A stretch of DNA of 64,000 nucleotides from Candidatus Sulfopaludibacter sp. (GTDB taxonomy: Bacteria > Acidobacteriota > Terriglobia > Bryobacterales > Bryobacteraceae). Below the pieces are notes generated by a model. The model saw nothing but the letters and a program-made list of their open reading frames with translations, was not told the origin of the DNA and searched no databases. Shown in pieces: positions 34,836-43,757 of the stretch (its first letter is position 1; each line of letters begins with the position of its first letter). A program made the position numbers and the translations under genes. Location: positions 62,001 to 126,000 of the forward strand of contig JARLGM010000002.1 of the NCBI GenBank assembly GCA_031292755.1. Reading direction: 5' to 3'.

Positions 34836-36604
34836 GCCGGAGCCTCATCCTGTACCGCGGGAATCGTCAGGATAAACTCCGCCCCTTTCATCGGCGAGCT
34901 CTTCACGCGTATGCTGCCCCCATGCGCCTCCACAATTCGTTTCACCAGGCTCAGGCCCAAACCGGTGCCGTGTACCTGGTCCTGCACGGCGCGGGCGCCG
35001 CGGAAGAACGGGTCGAAAATCTGCGCCTGCTCCTCGGCCGGAATGCCTGGCCCGCGATCGGCCACGCAAATTTCCACGCCCCGATTACCATTCTCACCCA
35101 CAGGATTGGCGAAGATCCCGATCCAGTGGTTCTCCGCGGCCCCATATTTGGCGGCATTGCCCACCAGGTTGGCCAGGGCCTGCCGCAGGGCCACCGGGTC
35201 GCCCAGAATCCGCGGCAAGTCCGGCGCGATGCTCTTCTCCACCACGCACTGCGCGCCCGCAATGAGCAACTTGCTGGATTCCACTGCCTGCTCGATTACC
35301 GATTCCACACTGAGGGGCTCGCGATCCTGAATCACGCGGCCGGCCTTGGCGCTGGAAAACTGCAGGACATTTTCCACCAGCTCTTTCAGCCGCCCGCTTT
35401 CCTGCTGGATCAGCGCGCCATAGCGCTCCACCTGCGCCGGGTTGTTCGCCAGTTTGCCCCGCAGATTGTACGCCGCCGTATGGATCACGGTGAGCGGCGT
35501 GCGTAGTTCGTGCGAGACTCCGGCTACGAACTCCATCTGCAACTCCGCCAGTTGCTGCGAACGCCGGGTATAGCGGATGAGGGCGGCGAGTGCCGCGATC
35601 ATCAGCAGCAGCACGAATCCCGTAACTGCCAGGTGAAACAGCCGCGCCTGCGAGACCACCGCTTCGAGCGACCCGGCGCGATGCCGCACATACATCAACC
35701 AACGGCCGTCCGGCGGCGGGCCGTGTCCCGCCATGGGTCCGGGTCCGCGGCCCCGACCGCGCCCGCCGCGGAATATCTGGTCGAATTGCGGATCGAACAG
35801 CGGAACGGAAGCATCCGCGTTGCGGATGACGCTGCTCGAAAGGCCCGCCTCCGATTCGTACACGACCGAGTCCGGGTTGTCGCGGCTCACGATTTCCACC
35901 TGGTAGTCCAGGCTGCCCCCGCTGCCCAGTTGCCTTTGCACAATCTCCGGCAGGATGGTGCCGCGCAGGTATTCGGGATTCAGTTCGAAGATCAACCAGG
36001 CGATCTCGTGTCTGCCGAATGGCCCCGGCGAAAGAACCGGCGAGGGCCTCGGACCCGGGGCGGGGAAGACCGGAACTTCTATGGTGTAGCCTTCCTGGTC
36101 GCGGCGCATGTTCATGTCCGGCGGAGTTCCTCCCTCTCCCGGGCGGAGGTGCGAATTCAAATTATTTTCCAGCCGGTGCCGCAGCGGGAGAAGCGAAGCC
36201 GGCCAGACACCGTTTACCACCGCGTCCGCCGGTTCGATGCTGCGCAGTTGCAGCACCGTGCCCTGAGGGAAGACCAGAGCGACGCGCCGGAACATCTGAC
36301 CATGGCGGGAACTCTGTTTCCACTGTTCGTACCGGGCCCGCGTCTGCTGTTCCACCGCGGCGGCGTCCGGCTGGGACCCTTGCGGCGCAATGGCAGCGAT
36401 GGCGCCGGCGGTTTCGGAGTCGACCTCCTGGCTGACCCGTATCAGGCTGGCCCGCAGGCTGCCGCGCATGCGGTCTCGCGCCGCATCCCGCACCTCGCCG
36501 ATCAGGCGGTATTGCAGAAATCCCAGGATTCCGCAGAGAATGAACAGCGGGCACACGTAGATCCACGGAACCAGGCTGCGGCGCGGGCTCTTCTCCGTAC
36601 TCAT
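34832..36604 (-). CDS. Membrane sensor histidine kinase
   Basis: 590 residues. Membrane segment one is at about 14-36 (YVCPLFILCGILGFLQYRL), membrane segment two at about 325-345 (LAVTGFVLLLMIAALAALI), leaving a periplasmic sensor region of roughly 290 residues with no recognised domain and a Gly/Arg-rich insert near 280. The kinase core has the HisKA motif VSHELRTPLTVIHTAA near 368, the N box (NLVGNAAKYG), DRGPGIP and GTGLGLSLV. It phosphorylates the regulator whose gene overlaps its stop codon. The divergent Oar-like receptor gene starts 134 bases away and is a possible target; this is inference. Confidence 0.93.
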   Translation of the reverse strand: MSTEKSPRRSLVPWIYVCPLFILCGILGFLQYRLIGEVRDAARDRMRGSLRASLIRVSQEVDSETAGAIAAIAPQGSQPDAAAVEQQTRARYEQWKQSSRHGQMFRRVALVFPQGTVLQLRSIEPADAVVNGVWPASLLPLRHRLENNLNSHLRPGEGGTPPDMNMRRDQEGYTIEVPVFPAPGPRPSPVLSPGPFGRHEIAWLIFELNPEYLRGTILPEIVQRQLGSGGSLDYQVEIVSRDNPDSVVYESEAGLSSSVIRNADASVPLFDPQFDQIFRGGRGRGRGPGPMAGHGPPPDGRWLMYVRHRAGSLEAVVSQARLFHLAVTGFVLLLMIAALAALIRYTRRSQQLAELQMEFVAGVSHELRTPLTVIHTAAYNLRGKLANNPAQVERYGALIQQESGRLKELVENVLQFSSAKAGRVIQDREPLSVESVIEQAVESSKLLIAGAQCVVEKSIAPDLPRILGDPVALRQALANLVGNAAKYGAAENHWIGIFANPVGENGNRGVEICVADRGPGIPAEEQAQIFDPFFRGARAVQDQVHGTGLGLSLVKRIVEAHGGSIRVKSSPMKGAEFILTIPAVQDEAPA

Positions 36605-36738
36605 CTATCTCTACGGTACGCTCCTTCATTCTGGACCTGATACAAGGTCCACGTAAAGAGAGAGTTAAGAAGGTTAAGGTTTGGCTTTGCACGGTATTTC
36701 GGGCGGCCTCGCGAGGTACTTTCATAGCGAGAGCCCAA

Positions 36739-39700
36739 ATGTCCGCGCTAATTCTTCGCCGCAGTTTTGCATGTTTCGCCGCCGTCGCCGCGCTGGTTGC
36801 CGCCGAGCACCACGGCACGGTCAAGACCGGCAACCTGCCTCTTCCGGGAGCCACCATAACCGCCGTGCAAGGCGACAAGACCATGGTGACGACTACCGAC
36901 GAGCGTGGCGCCTACCATTTCGCCGACCTGCCGGATGGCCTCTGGCACATCCAGGCGAGCATGCTCGGGTTTGACGGCATGAGTCGCGAAGTGGCCGTTG
37001 CGCCGGGTGCGGCCGCACCCGAATGGCAGCTTAAGTTCCTCTCGGAGAGCGCACTGGTGGCCGCAATGGGCGGCACCGTCAAAGCTCCGGAACCCTCGCC
37101 CGTGCGCGGCGCAGCCGCCCCGCGCCAGACTGCGCAGTCCTTCCAGCGGCTCGCCGTCGCACAATCCGATACCACGGCCTCGAACAATGAGGGCGCGATT
37201 AAAACCGAAGAACTCGCCGACCTGACCCAGAATGCCGCCAACTCCTTCATTGTCCAGGGCAGTATGAGCAGCGCCGCCGGCCTGGCTTCGCAAAACGATT
37301 GGGGACCGCGCCCCGGCATGGATGGCGGTCCCGGCATGATGGGCATGATGGGCGTGGGTGGACCGGGCATGGGCGGTCCGGGCATGGGCGGTCCGGGCGG
37401 CGATGGGCCTCCGGCCGGCGGCGGCGGTCGTGGCGGCGGTCCGGGTGGCGGCGGCCCTGGCATGATGATGATGGGCGGCGGCCGTGGAGGCCCGGGCGGT
37501 CCCGGTGGCGGCGGACCGGGTGGTGGTGGTCCGGGCGGTCCGGATGGCGGTGGACCCGGTGGACCCGGTGGCGGCGGCCCTCCGCCCGGCGCTCCCTCCT
37601 GGATGCGCGGTCCCAACGCCCGGGCCTTTGGCAATGGACGCCGCGACCCGCGCAGCATGTATCAGTTTGGCGCCGACTTCAGCCTGGACAATTCCGCCCT
37701 GGACGCGCGCAGTTTCTCCGTCACCGGCGCCGACGTGGCCAAGCCGGCCTATGCCACCGGCCGCGGCGGTGTGAATTTCGGCGGACCGTTGCGCATTCCC
37801 GGACTGGTGAGCGCAAACCGGAAGATTCTCTTCTCCATCAACTATCAGTTCCAGCGCAACCACACCGGCACCACATCGACTCCGGTCAACATGCCCACCG
37901 CGCTGGAACGGACCGGCGATTTCTCCCAGACCGTGCTGCAAGGCTCGCCCGTGGCGATTTACGATCCCACCACCGGCGCGCCGTTCCCCAACAACCAGAT
38001 CCCCGGCAGCCGCGTCAGCTCCACGGCCACGGCCCTGCTGAAATATTTCCCCAGCGCGAACCTGCCGTTTGCCTCGCGCAATTATCAGACAGCGCTCGAC
38101 GGGCTGAATCACACCCAAAACCTGAACTCGCGGGTCTCCAATATCAAGATCGGCAGCAACGATCGTTTCGGTGGCGGCGTGGGCTTCCAGCAGTCCAGCA
38201 GCATCACGCCCAACATGTTCCAGTTCATCGATACCGGCTCCGGCCGCGGCATCAATGCCAACGTGAACTGGTCGCACACTTTCACGCGGACGGTCAGCAA
38301 CACCGTGACCTACAGCTTCAGCCGGATGAGCCAGACGGTCGACCCGTACTTCGCCGGGCGCGAAAACGTGGCCGCCGAACTGGGCATCCTGGGCACGTCG
38401 CAGCAAAGTTCCAACTGGGGCCCGCCGAACCTCAGCTTCGCCAACTACGGCAGTCTCAGCGACGGCAACTACTCGCTCAGCCGCAACCAGACCAGCGCCG
38501 TGGGCGACAGCCTCACCTGGACGCGCGGGTCGCACAATCTCTCCTTTGGCGGCGATTACCGCCGGCAGCAATTCAATCAACTGGCCGACAACAACGGCCG
38601 CGGCCAGTACACCTTCAACGGCTCGGCCACCAGTGCCTACGTGGATGGCGTGGCGCTTAGCGGGACCGGTTATGACCTGGCCGATTTCCTGCTGGGCCTG
38701 CCGACCACCAGCTCGCTGCGGTACGGCAACCCCGATAAATATTTCCGCGGCTCCCTGGTGGACTGGTTCGTCAACGACGATTGGCGCATCGCCGCGCGCT
38801 TTACCCTGATCCTGGGGCTGCGCTACGAATACCAATCGCCGGAAAGCGAAATCTACAACCGGCTGGTGAACCTGGCGGTGGCGCCCGGCTGGAGCGCCAT
38901 CACCGCGGTAGTGCCCGGGCGGATCAACCCGGACCGCAACAACTTCTCGCCGCGTCTGGGCTTCGCCTGGCGTCCGCTGACCAAAGGATCTCTGGTGGTG
39001 CGCGGCGGCTTCGGCATGTACTACAACACCTCGGTATACAACGTGATTGCAGGCAACATGGCGCAGCAGCCGCCGTTCGCGGAATCGCTCAGCGCCACCA
39101 ACTCCCTGACCGATCCGTTCACCCTGCGGAGCGGATTCACCGCGGCTTCCACCACGGCCGGCACCAGCACTTATGCGCTCAACCCCAACTATCGCGTGGG
39201 ATACGCGCAGACCTGGAATCTCTCCATCCAGCACGATCTCCCGTTCTCGATGTTCGGCACCATCGGCTACCTGGGCACCAAGGGGACGCGGCTGGATCAG
39301 CAGTTCATTCCCAATTCGGTGGCGCCCGGCGCCGCTGAATCCGCGCTGCCGCACAATTACATTTACGAGACGTCCAATGGCGATTCCATCTATCACGCCG
39401 CGCAATTCCAGTTGAACCGCCGCTTCCACAGCGGCTTTATGTGGCACGCCTCCTACCAGTTTTCCAAATCGATTGACAACGCGGGCACCGGAGGCCGCGG
39501 ACAGGGCAACACGCCGGTAGCGCAGAACTGGCTGGACCTGAGTGCGGAGCGGGCGCTTTCCAGCTTCGACAATCGTCACAATCTGAGCCTGCAACTGCAA
39601 TACAGCAGCGGCATGGGCACTACCGGAGGCACCCTGATTCCCGGCTGGCGAGGGGCGCTGCTGAAGGATTGGACCATCACCAACACCTTCAATCTGCACT

Positions 39701-40101
39701 CCGGCAACCCTCTCACCGCTACCGTGGGCGGCAACCTTTCGCAAGTAAGTGGAACCGCTGTATCGAACACCGTACGCGCCGAAGCGACGGGCCTGGCGAT
39801 CGACGCTACCGGCGGCACTTTCAACACCGCTGCCTTCACGCAACCCGCCGCCGGGAGTTGGGGCGATGCCGGAAGGAACACCATCCCCGGCCCTGCTGTT
39901 TTCTCGATGGACAGCGCTCTGGGCCGCGTCTTCCGCTTCGGAGAGCGGCGCAGCGCCGACCTCCAGTTTCAAACCACGAACATCCTGAACCACGTGACCA
40001 TCACCAATTGGGGCACCGCCGTAGGCTCCAGCACCTACGGAGAAGCGACCAACGCCGCCGCCATGCGCAAGATCACCGTGAGCCTGAGGTTCCGGTTCTG
40101 A
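36739..40101 (+). CDS. Oar-like TonB-dependent outer-membrane receptor with Gly-rich insert
   Basis: 1120 residues. Signal peptide (about 1-22), then a carboxypeptidase-regulatory-like beta-sandwich (residues about 23-95: TVKTGNLPLPGATITAVQG, then YHFADLPDGLWHI). A plug-like region follows. Residues about 194-290 are almost only Gly, Pro and Met, an unusual low-complexity block. The rest is a beta-barrel with family features such as PNNQIPGSRVSSTATALL, RGGVNFGGPLRIPGL and LGLRYEYQSPE, and a C-terminal aromatic end (ITVSLRFRF) typical of outer-membrane barrels. Oar-like receptors are greatly expanded in Acidobacteriota, with presumed roles in large-substrate uptake or protein export. The canonical TonB box is not obvious. 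Confidence 0.9.
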   Translation: MSALILRRSFACFAAVAALVAAEHHGTVKTGNLPLPGATITAVQGDKTMVTTTDERGAYHFADLPDGLWHIQASMLGFDGMSREVAVAPGAAAPEWQLKFLSESALVAAMGGTVKAPEPSPVRGAAAPRQTAQSFQRLAVAQSDTTASNNEGAIKTEELADLTQNAANSFIVQGSMSSAAGLASQNDWGPRPGMDGGPGMMGMMGVGGPGMGGPGMGGPGGDGPPAGGGGRGGGPGGGGPGMMMMGGGRGGPGGPGGGGPGGGGPGGPDGGGPGGPGGGGPPPGAPSWMRGPNARAFGNGRRDPRSMYQFGADFSLDNSALDARSFSVTGADVAKPAYATGRGGVNFGGPLRIPGLVSANRKILFSINYQFQRNHTGTTSTPVNMPTALERTGDFSQTVLQGSPVAIYDPTTGAPFPNNQIPGSRVSSTATALLKYFPSANLPFASRNYQTALDGLNHTQNLNSRVSNIKIGSNDRFGGGVGFQQSSSITPNMFQFIDTGSGRGINANVNWSHTFTRTVSNTVTYSFSRMSQTVDPYFAGRENVAAELGILGTSQQSSNWGPPNLSFANYGSLSDGNYSLSRNQTSAVGDSLTWTRGSHNLSFGGDYRRQQFNQLADNNGRGQYTFNGSATSAYVDGVALSGTGYDLADFLLGLPTTSSLRYGNPDKYFRGSLVDWFVNDDWRIAARFTLILGLRYEYQSPESEIYNRLVNLAVAPGWSAITAVVPGRINPDRNNFSPRLGFAWRPLTKGSLVVRGGFGMYYNTSVYNVIAGNMAQQPPFAESLSATNSLTDPFTLRSGFTAASTTAGTSTYALNPNYRVGYAQTWNLSIQHDLPFSMFGTIGYLGTKGTRLDQQFIPNSVAPGAAESALPHNYIYETSNGDSIYHAAQFQLNRRFHSGFMWHASYQFSKSIDNAGTGGRGQGNTPVAQNWLDLSAERALSSFDNRHNLSLQLQYSSGMGTTGGTLIPGWRGALLKDWTITNTFNLHSGNPLTATVGGNLSQVSGTAVSNTVRAEATGLAIDATGGTFNTAAFTQPAAGSWGDAGRNTIPGPAVFSMDSALGRVFRFGERRSADLQFQTTNILNHVTITNWGTAVGSSTYGEATNAAAMRKITVSLRFRF

Positions 40102-40110
40102 TGGACGGAA

Positions 40111-40210
40111 ACGATCAACGCGGAGGTGCGGAGAAAGGCCGCGGAGGGCGCGGAGACGGGACATTCTGAAAATGTCTTTCTCCGCGTCTCCGCGCCTCCG
40201 CGATGAATCG
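40111..40210. repeat. Intergenic palindromic repeat, copy 1 (CGCGGAGG family)
   Basis: The left arm (about 40111-40160) is built of CGCGGAGGTGCGGAG-like units. The right arm (about 40170-40207) is its approximate inverse, CTCCGCGTCTCCGCGCCTCC followed by GCGATGA. At the centre GACATT and AATGTC can form the hairpin tip. A second copy lies at 55632-55723. Such GC-rich dispersed palindromes between genes are known in many bacterial genomes; no coding potential is visible. Confidence 0.75.
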
Positions 40211-40236
40211 AATATTCCGAGTTTGAGGACTCTTAT

Positions 40237-42303
40237 ATGAAACGCATCTTTCTATTTCTCCTGATCACTCCGCTGCTGGCGCAGCAGAAGGCGGTTAAAT
40301 TTGAGACGACTACACAGCTTGTGGTGGTCAATGTGGCTGCCAGGACCAAGGGCGGCGCGCCGCTCAATGGTCTGCAATCCTCCGACTTCACCGTGACCGA
40401 GGACGGCAAGGCTCAGCAGATCAAGGTGTTCGAATACCAGAGCCTTGCCGATGCCGTGCTGCCGCCGCCCGCGCTGGCCGCACGCCCCATCGAAGCGGCG
40501 ACGGCCGGTGTTAAGTCCACTGTCGCCACGGGCATCGCGCCGTCCAAGCCGGGCGAGGTGAAGTACAAGGATCGCCGCCTGTTGGTGCTTTTCTTCGATC
40601 AGGCCGGCATGCCTGTCTCCGATCAGCTCCGCGCCCAACAGGCGGCGCTCAAATTTCTCAACAGCCAGATCACACAGTCGGACTTGGTCTCCGTCATGAC
40701 TTACCTCACCGACCTTTCCGTCCTGCAGGATTTTACCGACGATCGCGACCGCCTGATCAAAGTGGTCAAAGGGCTGGCCGCCGGTGAGACCGGCACCGGC
40801 AATGGCAGCACCGGCGACGATGCCACCGGCGACACCGGCGCAGCGTACTCCCAGGACGATACCGAATTCAACATCTTCAACACGGACCGCAAACTGGCGG
40901 CGCTCGAAACCGCCGTCAAAATGCTCGGCAGCCTTTCGGAGAAAAAAGCGCTGGTTTACTTCGCCAGCGGCATGAGCCTGACCGGCATCGATAACCAGGC
41001 GCAACTCCGCGCCACGGTGAATGCCGCCATCCGCAGCAACGTGGCGTTCTATCCGGTGGATGCGCGCGGGCTGGTGGCCACGGCGCCGCTGGGCGATGCC
41101 ACGCAGGCATCGCAGGGAGGCCAGGCGATGTACTCCGGCAGCGGCCAGAGGACGGCGCAATCCAATTTCCAGGGGCAGCAGGAATCGCTTTACACCCTCG
41201 CCTCGGACACGGGCGGCAAGACGCTGCTCGATCAGAACGATCTTTCGCTGGGCATCGTGCAGGCGCAAAAGGATATCGCCAGTTATTACATCCTCGGTTA
41301 CTACAGCACCAACACGGCGCTGGATGGGCGGTATCGCCGCATCAAAGTCGCGGTCAAGAGCAACCAGACCGCCAGGCTCGACTACCGCAGCGGATATTTC
41401 GCCGGCAAAGACTTCAAGCAGTTCAACTCCTCCGACCGCGAACGCCAGTTGCAAGAGGCGCTGATGCTGGGCGATCCCGTGACTGACCTCACGCTGGCTC
41501 TGGAGGTCAATTATTTCCGGCAGGCCAAGGACCGCTACTTCGTCCCGGTCTCCGTGAAGATTCCCGGGAGCGATATCGAACTGGCCCGCCGCGGCGGAGC
41601 CGAAAACACGCGGATCGATTTCATCGGCGAAATCAAAGACGCCAAGGGCGCGCTGGCCGGCACGGTCCGCGACGACATCACCGTAAAGCTGAAAGGCGAG
41701 AACGCGGGACAGCTTGCCAGGCACAATCTGGAATACGACACGGGCTTCTCACTCCAGCCGGGCACGTATACTCTGAAATTCCTGGCGCGCGAAAACGAAA
41801 CCGGCAAAATGGGCACCTTCGAAACCAAATTCGTAGTCCCCGACCTGACCGCCGAGGCGAGCTACCTGCCCATCAGCAGCGTGGTGCTGAGCTACCAGCG
41901 CGAGAGGCTGGACGCCGCCGTGGCCACTGCCGAGAAGGACAAAAAGCTGCTGGCCGCCAATCCGCTGATTCAGGACGGGAGCAAACTGGTGCCCAGCGTG
42001 ACCCGCGTCTTCCGCAAAGACGAGGATATGTACGTCTACCTGGAGGCCTATCAACCGGGGGCTGAAAAGACGCGGATGATGGTGGCCACCGTGAGCTTTT
42101 TCCGCGGCAGCACGAAGGCGTTTGAAACCGCGCCGCTGCAGGTGACCGACGGGCTGAACGCGAAGTCCAAGGCAGTTCCCATGCGCTTCAGCCTGCCATT
42201 GGGAAAACTGCAACCGGGGCGCTATACCTGCCAGGTGAGCGTCATCGATCCCGGCGCGCAACGCATGGCCATCTGGCGGTCGCCCGTGGTGCTGCTGCCG
42301 TAG
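40237..42303 (+). CDS. VWFA-related acidobacterial protein (TIGR03436 type)
   Basis: 688 residues. Signal peptide (MKRIFLFLLITPLLAQQ). The start of the mature protein (TTQLVVVNVAARTKGGAPL, then LQSSDFTVTEDGKAQQI) is the diagnostic region of the VWFA-related acidobacterial domain. The von Willebrand A fold spans about 105-320 with DQAGMPVSD in the metal-site position, so the usual D-x-S-x-S is degenerate. The remaining 350 residues form beta-sandwich domains of unknown kind. Presumed extracytoplasmic adhesion or scaffolding; experimental function unknown. ATG supported by GAGGA. Confidence 0.9.
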   Translation: MKRIFLFLLITPLLAQQKAVKFETTTQLVVVNVAARTKGGAPLNGLQSSDFTVTEDGKAQQIKVFEYQSLADAVLPPPALAARPIEAATAGVKSTVATGIAPSKPGEVKYKDRRLLVLFFDQAGMPVSDQLRAQQAALKFLNSQITQSDLVSVMTYLTDLSVLQDFTDDRDRLIKVVKGLAAGETGTGNGSTGDDATGDTGAAYSQDDTEFNIFNTDRKLAALETAVKMLGSLSEKKALVYFASGMSLTGIDNQAQLRATVNAAIRSNVAFYPVDARGLVATAPLGDATQASQGGQAMYSGSGQRTAQSNFQGQQESLYTLASDTGGKTLLDQNDLSLGIVQAQKDIASYYILGYYSTNTALDGRYRRIKVAVKSNQTARLDYRSGYFAGKDFKQFNSSDRERQLQEALMLGDPVTDLTLALEVNYFRQAKDRYFVPVSVKIPGSDIELARRGGAENTRIDFIGEIKDAKGALAGTVRDDITVKLKGENAGQLARHNLEYDTGFSLQPGTYTLKFLARENETGKMGTFETKFVVPDLTAEASYLPISSVVLSYQRERLDAAVATAEKDKKLLAANPLIQDGSKLVPSVTRVFRKDEDMYVYLEAYQPGAEKTRMMVATVSFFRGSTKAFETAPLQVTDGLNAKSKAVPMRFSLPLGKLQPGRYTCQVSVIDPGAQRMAIWRSPVVLLP

Positions 42304-42404
42304 ACCATCGCGGACCGGTAAAGTCAGTGTTAAGCACGTTAAGCTTCGGCCCCCACGGGTAACATGCTTGCTCCGGCCGACGCTTTCTATACAGGAGACA
42401 AAAA

Positions 42405-42746
42405 ATGAAAACGCTTCTCGCAGTTCTGATCGCGGCCGTGGGACTCAGCGCCGCTACTTCGAACCTTCTCAGAGTTACGCTGGCGGACCCCGTGGCCGTA
42501 GGCAGCGTCGAAATGCAACCGGGTGTCTGCACCGTGCAGCAGATGTCCAATGGCGGCTCCAACATCGTGCTGTTGGTGCGCTCCGAAGGGGGTCAGCAGA
42601 CCACCGTTCTGGCGAATCGCATCGCCGGCACACCCGACAGCAAGACCGGCGTCGTACTCAATTTGCAGAACGGCCGGTACGTTTTGGACCAGGTGTGGTT
42701 AAACGAACTGGAGGGCTTCCAGATTCAGCGCGTTAACGAGCAATGA
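42405..42746 (+). CDS. Small secreted protein of unknown function
   Basis: 113 residues with a signal peptide (MKTLLAVLIAAVGLSAAT). The ATG at 42405 is preceded by AGGAG at 42393-42397. The mature part is a short beta-rich domain (LLRVTLADPVAVGSVEMQPG, GGSNIVLLVRSEGGQQTTVL) with one cysteine. Small proteins of this shape are frequent in Acidobacteriota and may be single beta-sandwich domains. No family assigned. It lies 101 bases after the VWFA gene, same strand. Confidence 0.75.
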   Translation: MKTLLAVLIAAVGLSAATSNLLRVTLADPVAVGSVEMQPGVCTVQQMSNGGSNIVLLVRSEGGQQTTVLANRIAGTPDSKTGVVLNLQNGRYVLDQVWLNELEGFQIQRVNEQ

Positions 42747-42866
42747 CCATGCAGTCCCACCGTAGCGGCGCCAGGCCCCGCCTGCCTCACACCCGGCGCC
42801 GCATTTCTTCACCAACCTTTACGATTTCCCACCCCGCGAATCCGGCAACCGCCGCGTCATTCAGGT

Positions 42867-43601
42867 ATGAGCACTAAAACTTCAAACCTCAGCACTCTGG
42901 AACTGGAAGTCGTGCGCGACGTGCAGGCACGTTTCTTACCTTATCGCCTGCCGCGCATTCAGGGCCTGGATTATTGCGGCGATTCGCGCCCCGCCGGCAA
43001 AGTGGGTGGCGATTTCTTCGATTTCACACAGGACGGACGGGGCGGCCTGGTCGTCTCGGTGGGCGAAGTTTCGGGCCAGGGCATCGCTGCCGCCATCCTG
43101 ATGTCCGGCATCCAGTCCTTGCTGCGAGGGCTCTCCAGCGCGTTGCTCTTCGATCCTGTCAAGGTAGTGCGGGACCTGAACCGCACGGTGTACGAAGTAT
43201 CACCCGACAATTTTTTCACCACGTTGTTCTATGCCCGGGTGGACGCCGCCGCGAGGCAGTTGCAGTACGTGAGCGCCGGACACGAACCGGCACTATTGAT
43301 CCGTGCGGACGGCCACACTGTGCAGCGGTTGGAAAGCACCGGCGCCGTCCTCGGCCTGACTCCCCGCGTCGCCTATTCCTGCCGTACCCTGGCATTCGAA
43401 CCGGGTGACATGCTGATTGCTTTCACTGACGGGATCCCCGACGTCGGCATTCCCGATGCGATCCGGCGGAATCCAGGCGCTCGCGCCAGCGATCTGGTGG
43501 CGTTGATCATGGAGGCGGCCGACACTGTTGAGGCTCCCGCTGACGACCACACGGTAATCGTGGTGCGCTGCGAGGGAGCGGGGGTTGGTAGATGTTGTTA
43601 G
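42867..43601 (+). CDS. SpoIIE/RsbU-type PP2C phosphatase
   Basis: 244 residues consisting almost only of the SpoIIE phosphatase domain. Motifs: AGKVGGDFFDF (metal-binding aspartate) near 48, VGEVSGQGIAAAILM near 68 (the usual D of GDVSGHG is E here), FTTLFYARVD near 113, VSAGHEPALLIRADG near 137, and FTDGIPDVG near 190. No sensor domain, so regulation must come from a partner protein. Such enzymes dephosphorylate anti-anti-sigma factors or similar phosphoserine proteins. No partner genes are adjacent. Confidence 0.9.
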   Translation: MSTKTSNLSTLELEVVRDVQARFLPYRLPRIQGLDYCGDSRPAGKVGGDFFDFTQDGRGGLVVSVGEVSGQGIAAAILMSGIQSLLRGLSSALLFDPVKVVRDLNRTVYEVSPDNFFTTLFYARVDAAARQLQYVSAGHEPALLIRADGHTVQRLESTGAVLGLTPRVAYSCRTLAFEPGDMLIAFTDGIPDVGIPDAIRRNPGARASDLVALIMEAADTVEAPADDHTVIVVRCEGAGVGRCC

Positions 43602-43610
43602 ATCTACCTC

Positions 43611-43658
43611 CACTTACATTGCATCATACGGAGTTATCGATTCCGGGGCCGGTAAGTG
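43611..43658. repeat. Short inverted repeat after the phosphatase gene
   Basis: CACTTAC at 43611-43617 pairs with GTAAGTG at 43652-43658 across 34 bases. The surrounding 156-base gap (43602-43757) has no gene; at about 43690-43730 it contains a stretch resembling one arm of the CGCGGAGG repeat. Significance unclear. Confidence 0.3.
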
Positions 43659-43757
43659 TAGGTGGTTTAGTGTAAGTCAAATAGCAATGGTGAAACGGAG
43701 TCACCGCGAAGGACGAGGCGGAGAGAGACTTCAGATGCGTAGGCGATGGGCGGGATG

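Noticed and set aside
37319-37611. CRISPR-like or minisatellite array
   Set aside because: The repetition comes from Gly/Pro codons in an open frame; there are no constant repeats with unique spacers.
36748-40164. 1138-residue open frame antisense to the Oar-like receptor
   Set aside because: GC-rich codon bias leaves the opposite strand free of stops; the sequence has no family features and mirrors the Gly-rich block as an Ala/Thr/His run.
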